64,000 bases of DNA, taken from positions 11,547 through 75,546 of the forward strand of contig JBLINY010000008.1 in assembly GCA_047638695.1 (NCBI GenBank), given 5' to 3'. Below are positions 17,118 through 25,219 of this stretch, in pieces. The notes under the pieces were generated by a model. The model was not told the origin of the DNA. It worked only from the letters and a program-made list of their open reading frames with translations, and made no database searches. Numbering within the stretch: the stretch's first letter is position 1; every line of letters starts with the position of its first letter. Source of the stretch: JAHECQ01 sp047638695 (GTDB lineage: Bacteria; Actinomycetota; Acidimicrobiia; Acidimicrobiales; SZUA-35). The translations under genes and the position numbers were made by a program.

Positions 17118-17810
17118 ATGGCACGTTCGACGACAACCTCCAAGAAGCCCAGGAAGTCGAAGAAGGCAAGCGAGACGCCGAAACCGACGACCGTTTTGCT
17201 CGTGCGCCATGGCCGCACGCCAACCACCGGCAAGGTGCTCCCTGGCCGCGCTCCCGGCCTTCACCTGGGCGACGAGGGCAAGGCCCAGGCCCAACGGGCG
17301 GCCGACCGCATCGCTGCCCTCGGCGAGGGAAAGATCGCCGCGGTCTACGCATCTCCGATGGAACGAGCCCGTGAGACGGCTGCACCGATCGCCAAGGCCA
17401 CCGGCCTTCGAGTGCGTCAAAACAAGGGTCTCATCGAAGCTGACTTCGGCGAGTGGACCGGCCGCAACCTCAGCGATCTCTACAAGTTGAAGGAATGGGA
17501 GCAGGTTCAGAAGTACCCCAGCGGTTTCCGTTTCCCCGGAGGCGAGTCGTTCACCGAAATGCAGACTCGCATGTGCAACGCCATTCACGAATTGGTTGGC
17601 CAGCACCCAGGGCAGACCATCGTGTGTACGTCCCACGCCGACACCATCAAGGCAGCGGTCGCCGAAGCAATGGGCACCCACCTCGATCAATTTCAACGGA
17701 TCGTGATCGGGCCGTGCTCGATCACCGCCATCACCTACACCTTTACCGGGCCCATCGTTTTGGCGGTTAACTCCATGGGCGACGATCTCACAAACCTCGT
17801 TCCGAGCTGA
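17118..17810 (+). CDS. Histidine phosphatase family protein (MSMEG_4193-type phosphomutase)
   Basis: A 230-residue protein with a Lys/Ser-rich N-terminal tail and the catalytic LLVRHGRT (about 27-34), in which the His forms the phospho-enzyme. ASPMERARETA, LIEADFGEWTG and TSHADTIKAAV complete the histidine-phosphatase set. Gene order with DUF3090 and the SCO1664-like gene is conserved across Actinobacteria and identifies the MSMEG_4193 subgroup. The physiological substrate is not known. Spacing to the next gene is 15 bases. Confidence 0.88.
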   Translation: MARSTTTSKKPRKSKKASETPKPTTVLLVRHGRTPTTGKVLPGRAPGLHLGDEGKAQAQRAADRIAALGEGKIAAVYASPMERARETAAPIAKATGLRVRQNKGLIEADFGEWTGRNLSDLYKLKEWEQVQKYPSGFRFPGGESFTEMQTRMCNAIHELVGQHPGQTIVCTSHADTIKAAVAEAMGTHLDQFQRIVIGPCSITAITYTFTGPIVLAVNSMGDDLTNLVPS

Positions 17811-17825
17811 TCGCCCTCCACACCC

Positions 17826-18341
17826 ATGACGACGTCCTTCGAGTTCAACGACCCAAACCACTTCACCACTGGCGCTATCGGCGAGCCCGGAGCGCGCGTC
17901 TTCTATCTCCAGGCCGGCGACCTCACCGGGCACGTTTCGCTGAAGCTCGAGAAGCAGCAGGTCCTTGCCCTCGCTCAATTCCTGCGCAGCGTGCTCGACG
18001 ATCTTCCTGCTCCTCCTCCCGATCTAAAGCCGGCCGAGCTGTTGCAGCCGATCGATGCCGAGTGGATTGTCGGCCAGATTGCCGTCGGGGTCGACGAGGC
18101 CGACGCTGAAATCGTGGTCATGGTGGAAGAAGCAGTGCCGTTTGACGAAGACGAGGACGACACCGACGACTTCCTCGCCGATGTCACCGCCGGCCAAACC
18201 CTGCGCGTGCAGCTGAATGCCGCATTGGCCGCAGCCTTCGTAGCCAAGGCTGATGCCCTCATGGAAAACAGTCGACCTCCATGCCGATTGTGCGGCCAGC
18301 CGGAAGATCCTGTCGGCCATGCCTGCCCCCGTCTGAACTGA
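17826..18341 (+). CDS. DUF3090 family protein
   Basis: A 171-residue protein with the actinobacterial DUF3090 pattern: FEFNDPNHFTTGAIGEPG at the start, a YLQAGDLTGHVSLKLEKQQV strand region, an acidic middle (DEDEDDTDD), and a C-terminal putative zinc knuckle CRLCGQPEDPVGHACP. Function is unknown. It is always found with the phosphatase and SCO1664-family genes, so the three probably act in one process. Confidence 0.88.
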   Translation: MTTSFEFNDPNHFTTGAIGEPGARVFYLQAGDLTGHVSLKLEKQQVLALAQFLRSVLDDLPAPPPDLKPAELLQPIDAEWIVGQIAVGVDEADAEIVVMVEEAVPFDEDEDDTDDFLADVTAGQTLRVQLNAALAAAFVAKADALMENSRPPCRLCGQPEDPVGHACPRLN

Positions 18342-18348
18342 GCATCTG

Positions 18349-19122
18349 GTGTCCGAGTCGCGACCCATCGAGCACACGGCGCCGGACGACGCTGCCTTCG
18401 CTCACGACGCCGAAACCCTGGTCGAGCTGTTCGAATCGGGCGAGATCGAGGTGGAGGGTCGTATGCCCAACAGCTCGAACACCACCCTGCTGGTGACCGT
18501 CACCGGCTACGCGGCCAGCGGCGACAAGATCACGGCCCAAGGGATCTACAAGCCGGGTGACGGTGAACGACCGCTCTGGGACTTCCCACCCGACCTCTAC
18601 AAGCGCGAAGTGGCTATGTATCGGTTGGCTGCGGCCCTCGGGATGTCGGTAATTCCGGCGACCACGATCGGCGTTGGCCCGCTCGGCGAGGGTTCGATCC
18701 AAGCGTTCGTCAACGCCGACTTCAGCCAGCACTACTTCACCATGTACGAAGACGGCGTCGCCGTCGACGATCTTCGCCAGCTCGGCCTGCTCGATCTCAT
18801 AGCCAACAACACCGATCGCAAGTCGGGTCACTGCTTGTTGGGCCGCGATGGTCGGTCCTACGGCATCGACCACGGTTTGGCGTTCCATCACGAATGGAAG
18901 CTGCGCACCGTCATTTGGGACTTCATCGGCGAACCAATCCCCGACGCAGACCTTGAAGCCATCCAACGCTTCGTCGACAGCGGCCCACCCGTTGAGCTGA
19001 GCTGCCTGCTCAACACCCTTGAGGTCGATGCAATGATGACCCGAGCCCAGGCCGTCCTCAACGAAGGTCTGTTCCCCGACGATGACTCCGGCGGCCACCG
19101 CTGGCCCTGGCCTCTCGTCTAA
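18349..19122 (+). CDS. SCO1664 family protein (PI3/PI4-kinase-like fold)
   Basis: A 257-residue protein, GTG start, 7 bases after DUF3090. GIYKPGDGERPLWDFP contains the Lys expected for nucleotide binding, LLDLIANNTDRKSGHCLL matches the catalytic-loop-like segment with Asn/Asp, and YGIDHGLAFH the metal-binding Asp-His. These resemble a distant kinase fold of the PI3/4-kinase type. The target is unknown; conserved linkage with the preceding genes is the best clue. Confidence 0.85.
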   Translation: MSESRPIEHTAPDDAAFAHDAETLVELFESGEIEVEGRMPNSSNTTLLVTVTGYAASGDKITAQGIYKPGDGERPLWDFPPDLYKREVAMYRLAAALGMSVIPATTIGVGPLGEGSIQAFVNADFSQHYFTMYEDGVAVDDLRQLGLLDLIANNTDRKSGHCLLGRDGRSYGIDHGLAFHHEWKLRTVIWDFIGEPIPDADLEAIQRFVDSGPPVELSCLLNTLEVDAMMTRAQAVLNEGLFPDDDSGGHRWPWPLV

Positions 19123-19138
19123 TCACGCTTGGACTTGG

Positions 19139-19432
19139 TTAGCCGCCGACGATGATGCGACGACGGGGCGTTGCCCGGCTTGGGCGGGTGGGTTTGTCGG
19201 CGAGTCCGACACCTGCGGCGAGCCCGGCCTCGTCGGTTTTACGGGCGGCCGATGCCAACCGTTGCCTTGGTTTCACCGGCGACGGTCGGTGGCCCCGTTG
19301 TCTCACCCGACCTCTGCGACGCGACCGCCGACGAGAAAGACGCGTCCGAAACCCGAAGCCCAAAAAATGGAGCAGCTCCGAGCCAAGGAATGCGGTGGCG
19401 CCGACCGCTAAGCCGAGATAAGTGGTCATCAC
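19139..19432 (-). CDS. Doubtful small basic protein; otherwise unassigned 380-bp stretch
   Basis: The interval 19123-19502 has no clear gene. The best frame encodes 97 residues with a hydrophobic N-terminus (TTYLGLAVGATAFLGSELL) and a strongly basic low-complexity tail. It could be a small membrane-anchored basic protein or chance. It sits 70 bases after the ICL/PEP-mutase gene on the same strand. No homology is recognised. Confidence 0.3.
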   Translation of the reverse strand: MMTTYLGLAVGATAFLGSELLHFLGFGFRTRLSRRRSRRRGRVRQRGHRPSPVKPRQRLASAARKTDEAGLAAGVGLADKPTRPSRATPRRRIIVGG

Positions 19433-19441
19433 TCTTACTAG

Positions 19442-19464
19442 GATCGACGGCGTCGCCGTTGATC
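19442..19464. terminator. Hairpin downstream of the ICL/PEP-mutase-family gene
   Basis: A 9-bp stem (one G-T pair) with a 5-base loop, about 40 bases after the stop at 19503 on the minus strand. A short TTTAT follows on the plus strand only. Possible terminator or boundary hairpin. Confidence 0.3.
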
Positions 19465-19502
19465 TTTATAGGTGAACCCCCTCGCCTACTGAGTTGTACG
19501 AA

Positions 19503-20312
19503 TCAGTTCGGCTCGCCGAACGCGGCGACGACGTCGGAGCCGCTGAGGAAATCGTCGGTGAAGCCGTACGTTCCGGTTTCAAGAAGTTCGCGGCCAGCGG
19601 CGGCTAACGCGCCATGGACGGAGCGGGCGATAGCCGAACCAGTCGACACCCGTCGCACACCAACAGATGCCAGCTCAGGCACGGTCGGACACGTCGGCAT
19701 CGTCAGTACGTTCAGGGGCGCTCCAACCTCGGAGACAACTCGTTGGATCTGTTGCAGCTCGGTCAGCCCAGGGGCGTAAACACACTCGGCGCCTGCCGCT
19801 ACGAAGGCCCGCAGTCGGGCAATGGTGTCGTCCAGATCAGTGACTCCGTACAGGTGATTTTCGGTGCGGGCCGTAAGCACCAGGCCGGAAGTCTTGGCCC
19901 CCTCGGCTGCCGCCGCCACCCGATCGGTGGCTAGCTCGATCGGATCGATCGCTTTGGTCGCCGGGTTGTAGTCCTCGATCGAAAAGCCGGCGGCACCGGT
20001 GTCGCCCAGTCGCACGACGTTGGCCGTGACTTCCGAGGTCGTCTCGCCAAAGCAGCGTTCGCTGTCAAGGTTCAGGGGAACACCAAGGACCGCTACGAGC
20101 TCTTCGGCGTGGGCCAGAACTTCGGCGAGGGTGATGTTCTGGTCGTAGCGACCTTTCGACGCAGCGTGCCCTGCACTGGTCGTGGCCAGAGCTTCGAAGC
20201 CGAGCGATTCGAGAATGCGGGCCGAACCAACATCCCACGGATTGGGAAGGACGAACGTACCTTCGGTGTGCAGCTGCCGGAACCGGTCGGTCATGGTCAT
20301 GGTCATGGTCAT
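19503..20312 (-). CDS. Isocitrate lyase / PEP mutase superfamily enzyme
   Basis: A 269-residue TIM-barrel protein. LPNPWDVGSARILESLGFEA, TTSAGHAASKG, GFSIEDYNP and LTARTENHLYG follow the order of the oxaloacetate-decarboxylase/PEP-mutase-like branch, with acidic metal ligands in NLDSE and SIED. It probably makes or breaks a C-C or C-P bond on a small 2-oxo-acid; the substrate is not predictable. The N-terminus is MTMTMTMTDRF, caused by a (GGTCAT)4 repeat that supplies four alternative in-frame starts. It follows the PRTase gene by 21 bases. Confidence 0.82.
   Translation of the reverse strand: MTMTMTMTDRFRQLHTEGTFVLPNPWDVGSARILESLGFEALATTSAGHAASKGRYDQNITLAEVLAHAEELVAVLGVPLNLDSERCFGETTSEVTANVVRLGDTGAAGFSIEDYNPATKAIDPIELATDRVAAAAEGAKTSGLVLTARTENHLYGVTDLDDTIARLRAFVAAGAECVYAPGLTELQQIQRVVSEVGAPLNVLTMPTCPTVPELASVGVRRVSTGSAIARSVHGALAAAGRELLETGTYGFTDDFLSGSDVVAAFGEPN
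20289..20312 (-). repeat. Four-copy hexanucleotide repeat over the start codon
   Basis: Four perfect copies of GGTCAT on the plus strand (ATGACC on the coding strand) give four consecutive in-frame start codons, each followed by Thr. Six bases per unit, so length change keeps the frame. Confidence 0.9.
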
Positions 20313-20333
20313 GGCCTCATCATCGCAGGCTGT

Positions 20334-20894
20334 TTAGTCGACGACCGTCGTATCTCCGACGAGGGTCGCGAAGTCAACAAGGGTGTGGGGCCGCAACCGT
20401 CGACGCGTCGCAGCATCAGCTTTGTCAACCATGGCAGCCACGCCAGCGAGCGTGGCTCCCGCTTGCTCGATCACGGCGACCAGGGCGTCCACGGTCGAGC
20501 CGGTGCTGAGCCAGTCGTCGACAATGAGTACGACGTCGTTGTCGACCAAGTCGAAAGAGCGCGCTTGGAAGTGTTCGGGCTCTCCTCGCCAGTTGGGTTG
20601 GGAGTCGAGTCGGATGTCGGCGCCCGGGTGGTTGCGGCCTTCTTTACGAACCAACACAAGACCAGCACCAAGTTCGGCGGCGACAAGGGCCCCGAAGATG
20701 GGGCCCCTCGCTTCCGGTGCCATCACTTTGGTAACGCCGTTGCCTCGGAACGGCTGGGCCAGCGCCGGCCCAAGAAGAGCAAGCAGGTCGGGTTGCCGCA
20801 GCACGCCGGCCACATCGGGATGTCCGTTGACCAGAGGGAAGTCGGCCAATAATCGTTGTCGCGCCCATTCACAATCCGTTGGTTCGCCGGTCAT
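20334..20894 (-). CDS. Type I phosphoribosyltransferase family protein
   Basis: A 186-residue protein with VVLIVDDWLSTGSTVDAL, the PRPP-binding motif of type I PRTases, and an upstream VMAPEARGPIFGALVAAELG strand resembling adenine phosphoribosyltransferases. Likely a nucleobase salvage enzyme, but base specificity cannot be read, so no symbol is given. ATG 20894 has a TAGCGT hexamer 9 bases upstream. First gene of a two-gene unit with the ICL/PEP-mutase-like enzyme. Confidence 0.75.
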   Translation of the reverse strand: MTGEPTDCEWARQRLLADFPLVNGHPDVAGVLRQPDLLALLGPALAQPFRGNGVTKVMAPEARGPIFGALVAAELGAGLVLVRKEGRNHPGADIRLDSQPNWRGEPEHFQARSFDLVDNDVVLIVDDWLSTGSTVDALVAVIEQAGATLAGVAAMVDKADAATRRRLRPHTLVDFATLVGDTTVVD

Positions 20895-20903
20895 ATGACC
20901 GTG

Positions 20904-20909
20904 ACGCTA
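20904..20909 (-). promoter_or_regulatory. -10 element (TAGCGT) for the PRTase unit
   Basis: Nine bases before ATG 20894, in a 38-bp divergent gap shared with the element at 20919-20924. Confidence 0.4.
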
Positions 20910-20918
20910 ATGGCCCGG

Positions 20919-20924
20919 TAGCGT
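20919..20924 (+). promoter_or_regulatory. -10 element (TAGCGT) for the small membrane protein
   Basis: Eight bases before ATG 20933; same hexamer as on the opposite strand. Confidence 0.4.
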
Positions 20925-20932
20925 GCGGCTTG

Positions 20933-21094
20933 ATGACAAGCGAGGACCTACACCGGCCAGAAGGCCGAGCAGTTCAGCCAGAAGGCCGAGCAGCCAAGCC
21001 CCCACCTCCGTCGTGGCCCCGCAGTTTGGCGCCACTGGCGGTTATCTTTGCCATCTCGCTCGCCATCGTCCTCATCGCCCTCGCGTTCCGATAG
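20933..21094 (+). CDS. Small single-pass membrane protein (53 aa)
   Basis: A polar N-terminus with a duplicated PEGRA motif (from a 16-bp direct repeat, ccagaaggccgagcag), Pro-rich PPPPSW, then one hydrophobic helix LAPLAVIFAISLAIVLIALA ending in FR. N-in topology is likely. Three bases separate it from the DUF4214 gene, so they are probably cotranscribed. Family not recognised. Confidence 0.55.
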   Translation: MTSEDLHRPEGRAVQPEGRAAKPPPPSWPRSLAPLAVIFAISLAIVLIALAFR

Positions 21095-21097
21095 CAA

Positions 21098-21832
21098 GTG
21101 GGAGCGACAGCATCCCCTCCTGATGACCCGGCCCATTGGGTGCAGCGCCGCCAACAGGGAGCGGGCCTGGGCGACATGGTCGCCTTCTTCAGTAGCTCGC
21201 CCGAGTTCCAAACCAGCTTCGGTTCGATGATGGGAGCTTCAACCGGCGAATGGGTCGAGTTCATGTATGAGCAAGTGCTCGAACGAGAATCAGATCCGGG
21301 AGTCCGGGCCTACTGGATCGATCGGGTCGACACCGGCGGAGCCACGAAGGAAGACCTCATCATTCACTTCTCAGAGAGTCTCGAGTTTCAGGTGGCCACC
21401 GGCACCGGCTTGGCCGGCCTACTAGATCGGGTCGAGAAGTCCGAAGCGACTTATGCCGCCCTCGGCAATGACTACGACTTCCGGTGGGACACCGTGTCGT
21501 ACTGGGGAAGAACGACGACTGGGTTCGAGGTGCGAGACGGCATCGTGGTGAAGCCCTGGTACGAATCGCTTTTCTCCGGCTCCCGGATCATCGAATCCTG
21601 GGTAGAGCAGGGGCCAGAGATTGGATCGCACGATGCCGGCATCGATCCCATCACCGTGCCGGGGGTGCATACCGAGTGCCGCGAGCTACTGGCGCCCATC
21701 GACCCCTTCCGATTCGAGTTGGCCATCGAAACCACGGCCGATGGACGACTCATCGACTGTGGTGGCTACAACTGGTACATCGCCGATGCGCCTCACTACT
21801 TCGTGAGCATCCACGACTACGAGCAGCGCTAG
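21098..21832 (+). CDS. DUF4214-like domain protein
   Basis: A 244-residue protein. Residues about 30-105 have two helical units of the DUF4214 type: FFSSSPEFQTSFG, then EWVEFMYEQVLERESDPGVRAYWIDRVDTG with the typical vLgR-x-pD-x-g-x-x-YW pattern, and IIHFSESLEF. The C-terminal half (from about 120) is beta-rich with Cys and Trp and not recognised. No signal peptide in this frame; the preceding small TM protein may be functionally linked. GTG 21098 is the first start; ATG 21176 is possible. Confidence 0.6.
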   Translation: MGATASPPDDPAHWVQRRQQGAGLGDMVAFFSSSPEFQTSFGSMMGASTGEWVEFMYEQVLERESDPGVRAYWIDRVDTGGATKEDLIIHFSESLEFQVATGTGLAGLLDRVEKSEATYAALGNDYDFRWDTVSYWGRTTTGFEVRDGIVVKPWYESLFSGSRIIESWVEQGPEIGSHDAGIDPITVPGVHTECRELLAPIDPFRFELAIETTADGRLIDCGGYNWYIADAPHYFVSIHDYEQR

Positions 21833-21845
21833 GCGTCAACGAAGG

Positions 21846-22304
21846 CTACCCAACTGGGGCTTGGCGGGGGCTGGCCTCGGACCGCACCGTAATCACGAAC
21901 GGTTCACCCAACGTGAAAAGCCGTAGCAAGGTCAGTGGCACCTCGCCTTCGATCACGACAACCACGGTGTCTTGGTCGGCCATCACCGATCCACCGGTCA
22001 ACGATCGATCGTCGGTCTGCGAGACCACGCTGGCGACAGCTACATCGTGCGCCAGCGTCGGGTCGAGCACCAGCGCTCCGGTCTGTCGATACACGGCGAT
22101 GTCTAGGCCGTTCGCCCCGGCGGCCGCACCTGCATCAGCTACCTCGGCCAACACCCGTCGTTCACTGAAGGCCCTCCAGAGATCGAGGCTGATGCCGCCA
22201 ACGAACAGCAGCACCAGCACCAGACCCAACCCGAACAGCGTGACCGAGCCGCGCTCGCATCGAGCTCCGCTGCGTGGGGTGGCCCTACATCGTGAGATCT
22301 TCAT
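21846..22304 (-). CDS. Tad-like (TadE/TadG) pseudopilin-type protein
   Basis: 152 residues, last gene of the Tad operon. ERGSVTLFGLGLVLVLLF is the N-terminal TM helix of putative Flp-pilus assembly TadE/G-like proteins, after a short basic stretch, and ADAGAAAGANGLD is the conserved segment that follows. The rest is a small periplasmic-type beta domain. ATG 22304 overlaps the preceding gene by 4 bases. Confidence 0.8.
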   Translation of the reverse strand: MKISRCRATPRSGARCERGSVTLFGLGLVLVLLFVGGISLDLWRAFSERRVLAEVADAGAAAGANGLDIAVYRQTGALVLDPTLAHDVAVASVVSQTDDRSLTGGSVMADQDTVVVVIEGEVPLTLLRLFTLGEPFVITVRSEASPRQAPVG

Positions 22305-22714
22305 CGGCTGAAGGCTCCATAGTCGGGCGCACGCTCGGTGTGTTCCGCGGTCCACGATCGAGCGCCGAGCCGGCCGAGCACCGGCAGGTTTCCGCCGGGC
22401 AGTTCAACCGTCACCCGCACCGTCAGCGATTCACCGGGGGCGACATCAGGAACCAACTCGAGATGAAGCGATCCCGGCGGCAACTCATAGGCCACCTCTT
22501 GCTGACGAACAAGGGCAGCAACATCTGGTCGCACGGGACCGGAAACAACCACCAGACGAGCTACCTCAGCCGCGGTGTCACGGGCCGCTGTTTGACGCTC
22601 GACCCACGTTGGCAATGTCAAGATCAACAATCCGAACGGAAGTAATAGGAGACCGAGCACGAGCGGAAGTTCGACAATCGCACTCCCCCGTTCAGACCGA
22701 ACACGTCCGCTCAT
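22301..22714 (-). CDS. TadE-like pilus assembly protein
   Basis: 137 residues: basic N-terminus, then GSAIVELPLVLGLLLLPFG, the TadE-type helix with Glu at position +5 or +6, and an extracytoplasmic domain. It probably serves as a minor pseudopilin of the Flp pilus. Overlaps both neighbours by 4 bases, indicating coupled translation. Confidence 0.8.
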   Translation of the reverse strand: MSGRVRSERGSAIVELPLVLGLLLLPFGLLILTLPTWVERQTAARDTAAEVARLVVVSGPVRPDVAALVRQQEVAYELPPGSLHLELVPDVAPGESLTVRVTVELPGGNLPVLGRLGARSWTAEHTERAPDYGAFSR

Positions 22715-23121
22715 CCCGGGCCCTGCTCGCGAACCGCGACGGCCTGCACAGTGAAGTCCCAGCCAGGCGAAATCGGAAGCCACCGCTCGAATCGAGCATC
22801 GACCTCGACCGTCACGACCTCATCTGTGAGCACACACCGAACCGCACCTGTCTGGTCACCAAGTCGGCCTGCCAACAGGGTCGAACGCACCGACTCGAAT
22901 CGACGCTCACATGCACCGACAGCCGAACCCATTGGCGCCCCAGCGCGAGCTGCCTCCAACGTCGCCGAGCGCAAGACTCCCCGTCCGTACTGCCACATCG
23001 CGAACTGGACGATCAGGGTCACGAACACAAGCAACATGCCAATCGCTGCCACGGTCGAAAGCGCCGCCGATCCGCGCTCGGTCGGCGACGCACCGCCGAC
23101 AGTTCGAAGCTGGCTAGACAC
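22711..23121 (-). CDS. TadE-like pilus assembly protein
   Basis: 136 residues, GTG start at 23121 overlapping the pilin-like gene by 8 bases. ERGSAALSTVAAIGMLLVF forms the N-terminal helix; TLEAARAGA follows in the typical place. Two Cys in the C-terminal domain could form a disulfide. A second TadE-like minor pilin of the operon. Confidence 0.77.
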   Translation of the reverse strand: MSSQLRTVGGASPTERGSAALSTVAAIGMLLVFVTLIVQFAMWQYGRGVLRSATLEAARAGAPMGSAVGACERRFESVRSTLLAGRLGDQTGAVRCVLTDEVVTVEVDARFERWLPISPGWDFTVQAVAVREQGPG

Positions 23122-23335
23122 CAAGTTGGCCGCGGATGGCAGCGATGAGATCAAGACCGACGCCCTCGAGCGCCGCGAACAATGCGACCAGCACCCCGAT
23201 CGAGAGCGCACTGATCCCTAGCCACTCGACCACTCCCGAACCACGTTCGGACCATCGATCGGTCGAGCTGCTTCGCCCGTCACTCACTCGCCGCTCTATC
23301 GCCTCGGCTACGAGCGTTTGGTACATCAACATCAC
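23114..23335 (-). CDS. Flp-type pilin-like small protein
   Basis: 73 residues. A polar leader ends in RG, followed by SGVVEWLGISALSIGVLVAL: a type IVb/Flp prepilin cleavage site with Glu at +5 of the mature chain and Trp in place of the usual Tyr at +6. The mature part is a single hydrophobic helix with a short tail, as for Flp pilins. No prepilin peptidase gene lies in the window, so it must be supplied elsewhere. Confidence 0.65.
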   Translation of the reverse strand: MMLMYQTLVAEAIERRVSDGRSSSTDRWSERGSGVVEWLGISALSIGVLVALFAALEGVGLDLIAAIRGQLGV

Positions 23336-23396
23336 ACTTCTCCCTGTTGGTTTTCGTCGCTGGCTGCGACCATCGAGGTTGTTCTCTGGCTTCTGT

Positions 23397-24338
23397 TCAC
23401 CGGATTGGGCCCACTACGAGCGATGGCAACGCGGCGGCCACGAACAGCATCATCACGGGCGCTATCAGCAACAGCAGCGGCACCAACATCGCGGTCCGAC
23501 GCTTCACCGCGCTTCGGGCAATCTCATCCCGCCGTTCGGCCCGCAGCCCCTCGCCGATGGCAAGCAACGAAGACGCCACATCGCCTCCCGATTGGGCGGA
23601 CGCAGCAAGCAATCGATAAAGACGAGCGGCCGACGGCTCGGGCGTAGTCGCGGCCAGCCGGGTGTAGGCCTCTTGCGGGACCACGCCGCCCCCCATCCAG
23701 CCCAACGCCTCACGTAGTTCGGTGGCGACCGGGCCATGGCCCCGAGTGGCGACCGAGCGGACAGCCTCCACTGGGCCGTGCCCGGTCCGAAGATGGACTG
23801 CAACAAGGTGGGCGACGGTGTAGACCTCGGTCCGCATACGTCCCCGCCGCTCGTCAATAGCGCGCGTGATTCGGTTTCGTTCCATCGTGGCTCCCGGAAA
23901 ACCAAAAGCCAGCATCATGAGCAAGGTGCCCGAAATCGATCCGAACACGATCAGCCCGAGGAACGTGCCCAACGCAAGTCCGCCCACGGCGCCGCACAGC
24001 TGACGAATCCGATGTTGCACCGAGTCGGTCTCAGCAATGCCGGCCTGTCGCAACCGCAACGTCAAGCGTTCGTTGTCGGTCGCATCCACGATGCCGGCCA
24101 GCCGCCCGGCGATTTCTCGAGCCGTGGGGCCAAAGACGCGCGTCGCCACCGACCGTTCGTCGACCGTGACTAACGAAACCACCTCCGCCGTTGCATGACC
24201 GGTACCCAAGCGGGATCGACCAAGCGAGGCATACGGACCGATCCGTCCCGCCAGTCTCTTGCGGGGCGGGGCGATGAGTCGAACAAACAGCGCAGCCGTG
24301 CATGCTGCGGCCAGCGCCGGCCCTATCTGCGACGTCAT
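23397..24338 (-). CDS. tadC: TadC-like type II secretion F-domain membrane protein
   Basis: 313 residues with three hydrophobic regions near residues 1-20, 110-150 and 285-310 around a cytoplasmic helical T2SSF domain (VAVHLRTGHGPVEAVRSVA and SAQSGGDVASSLLAIGEGL). In Tad systems TadB and TadC form the inner membrane platform for the pilus motor. Start ATG 24338 overlaps the tadB stop (TGATG). A 61-bp gap separates it from the pilin-like gene. Confidence 0.87.
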   Translation of the reverse strand: MTSQIGPALAAACTAALFVRLIAPPRKRLAGRIGPYASLGRSRLGTGHATAEVVSLVTVDERSVATRVFGPTAREIAGRLAGIVDATDNERLTLRLRQAGIAETDSVQHRIRQLCGAVGGLALGTFLGLIVFGSISGTLLMMLAFGFPGATMERNRITRAIDERRGRMRTEVYTVAHLVAVHLRTGHGPVEAVRSVATRGHGPVATELREALGWMGGGVVPQEAYTRLAATTPEPSAARLYRLLAASAQSGGDVASSLLAIGEGLRAERRDEIARSAVKRRTAMLVPLLLLIAPVMMLFVAAALPSLVVGPIR

Positions 24339-25219
24339 CACGCCGGCCCGAGCGTTCGGGCTTCGGTCGGCGCACGACCGAGACGACGAATCACGAGCAG
24401 CCCGACAATCGAAAGACTTCCACCCAACAGGACGACAAACCACCCCGCAGGTGACTGATAGAAGAGGCGATAGTCGCCCGATGTACTGCAGAGCATTGCC
24501 AGAACGGCGAATGGCAGCAGCGCCGCGCCGCGGGCCTCGAGCTTAGTTTCGAGCTGCGCCGTCTCGATCTCTTCGACGAGTCGAAGATCGTCCGTTGTCG
24601 CCGAGGCCAGATCATCAAGAATGTCGATGACCACCGACGACCCCTGATCGAAGGCGACCAGGATCACCTCGACGATTCGATCGGACACGGGGTCGGCCAA
24701 CTCAGCTTGGACGACCTCGAGCGCGGCCCGCTGATCGAGAGCAGCAGCCAGCATCTGGTAACGAGCGAAAGATGGCCGCAAAGGCAGCGGTCCGGTTGCA
24801 GCTAGCTGACACAGACCGGCATGCACCGAGAGACTGGCCCGCAGATGTGTGAGCAGGTCTCGCAGCGCGTCGGGCCAGGCGGCAAGGCGCGCCGCCGTTT
24901 GTCGACGCCGTCGCTGCGACAACACAAGAAAGGGAGCCGAGCCGGCCAAACCGGCACCGAGCAAACCCAGGGGTGGCACACCGGTGAGGCCGACGGTTGC
25001 GATCAGACCAACGACGGCACAGCCAAAGCTCAGTAGCGTCGCCTGCAACATCGTGACTTGCGTGCCCGTCTGAGCCAGCCAGGCGCGAGCTTCACCCACC
25101 CGCGATGTGGGCCGGGCAATGTCCACTCGTCGACGCCGTGCCATCAGACGTACGCCAACCATCTGACCAACGATCAGGTAGACGAAACTTCCTGCTCCAA
25201 GCCCCGCGAGCAGCCTCAT
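24338..25219 (-). CDS. tadB: TadB-like type II secretion F-domain membrane protein
   Basis: 293 residues: N-terminal helix, a second hydrophobic region near 55-95, cytoplasmic T2SSF domain (LRDLLTHLRASLSVHAGL, then FDQGSSVVIDILDDLA), and C-terminal helices. Pairs with TadC as platform protein. ATG 25219 overlaps the ATPase stop by 4 bases. Confidence 0.87.
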   Translation of the reverse strand: MRLLAGLGAGSFVYLIVGQMVGVRLMARRRRVDIARPTSRVGEARAWLAQTGTQVTMLQATLLSFGCAVVGLIATVGLTGVPPLGLLGAGLAGSAPFLVLSQRRRRQTAARLAAWPDALRDLLTHLRASLSVHAGLCQLAATGPLPLRPSFARYQMLAAALDQRAALEVVQAELADPVSDRIVEVILVAFDQGSSVVIDILDDLASATTDDLRLVEEIETAQLETKLEARGAALLPFAVLAMLCSTSGDYRLFYQSPAGWFVVLLGGSLSIVGLLVIRRLGRAPTEARTLGPA

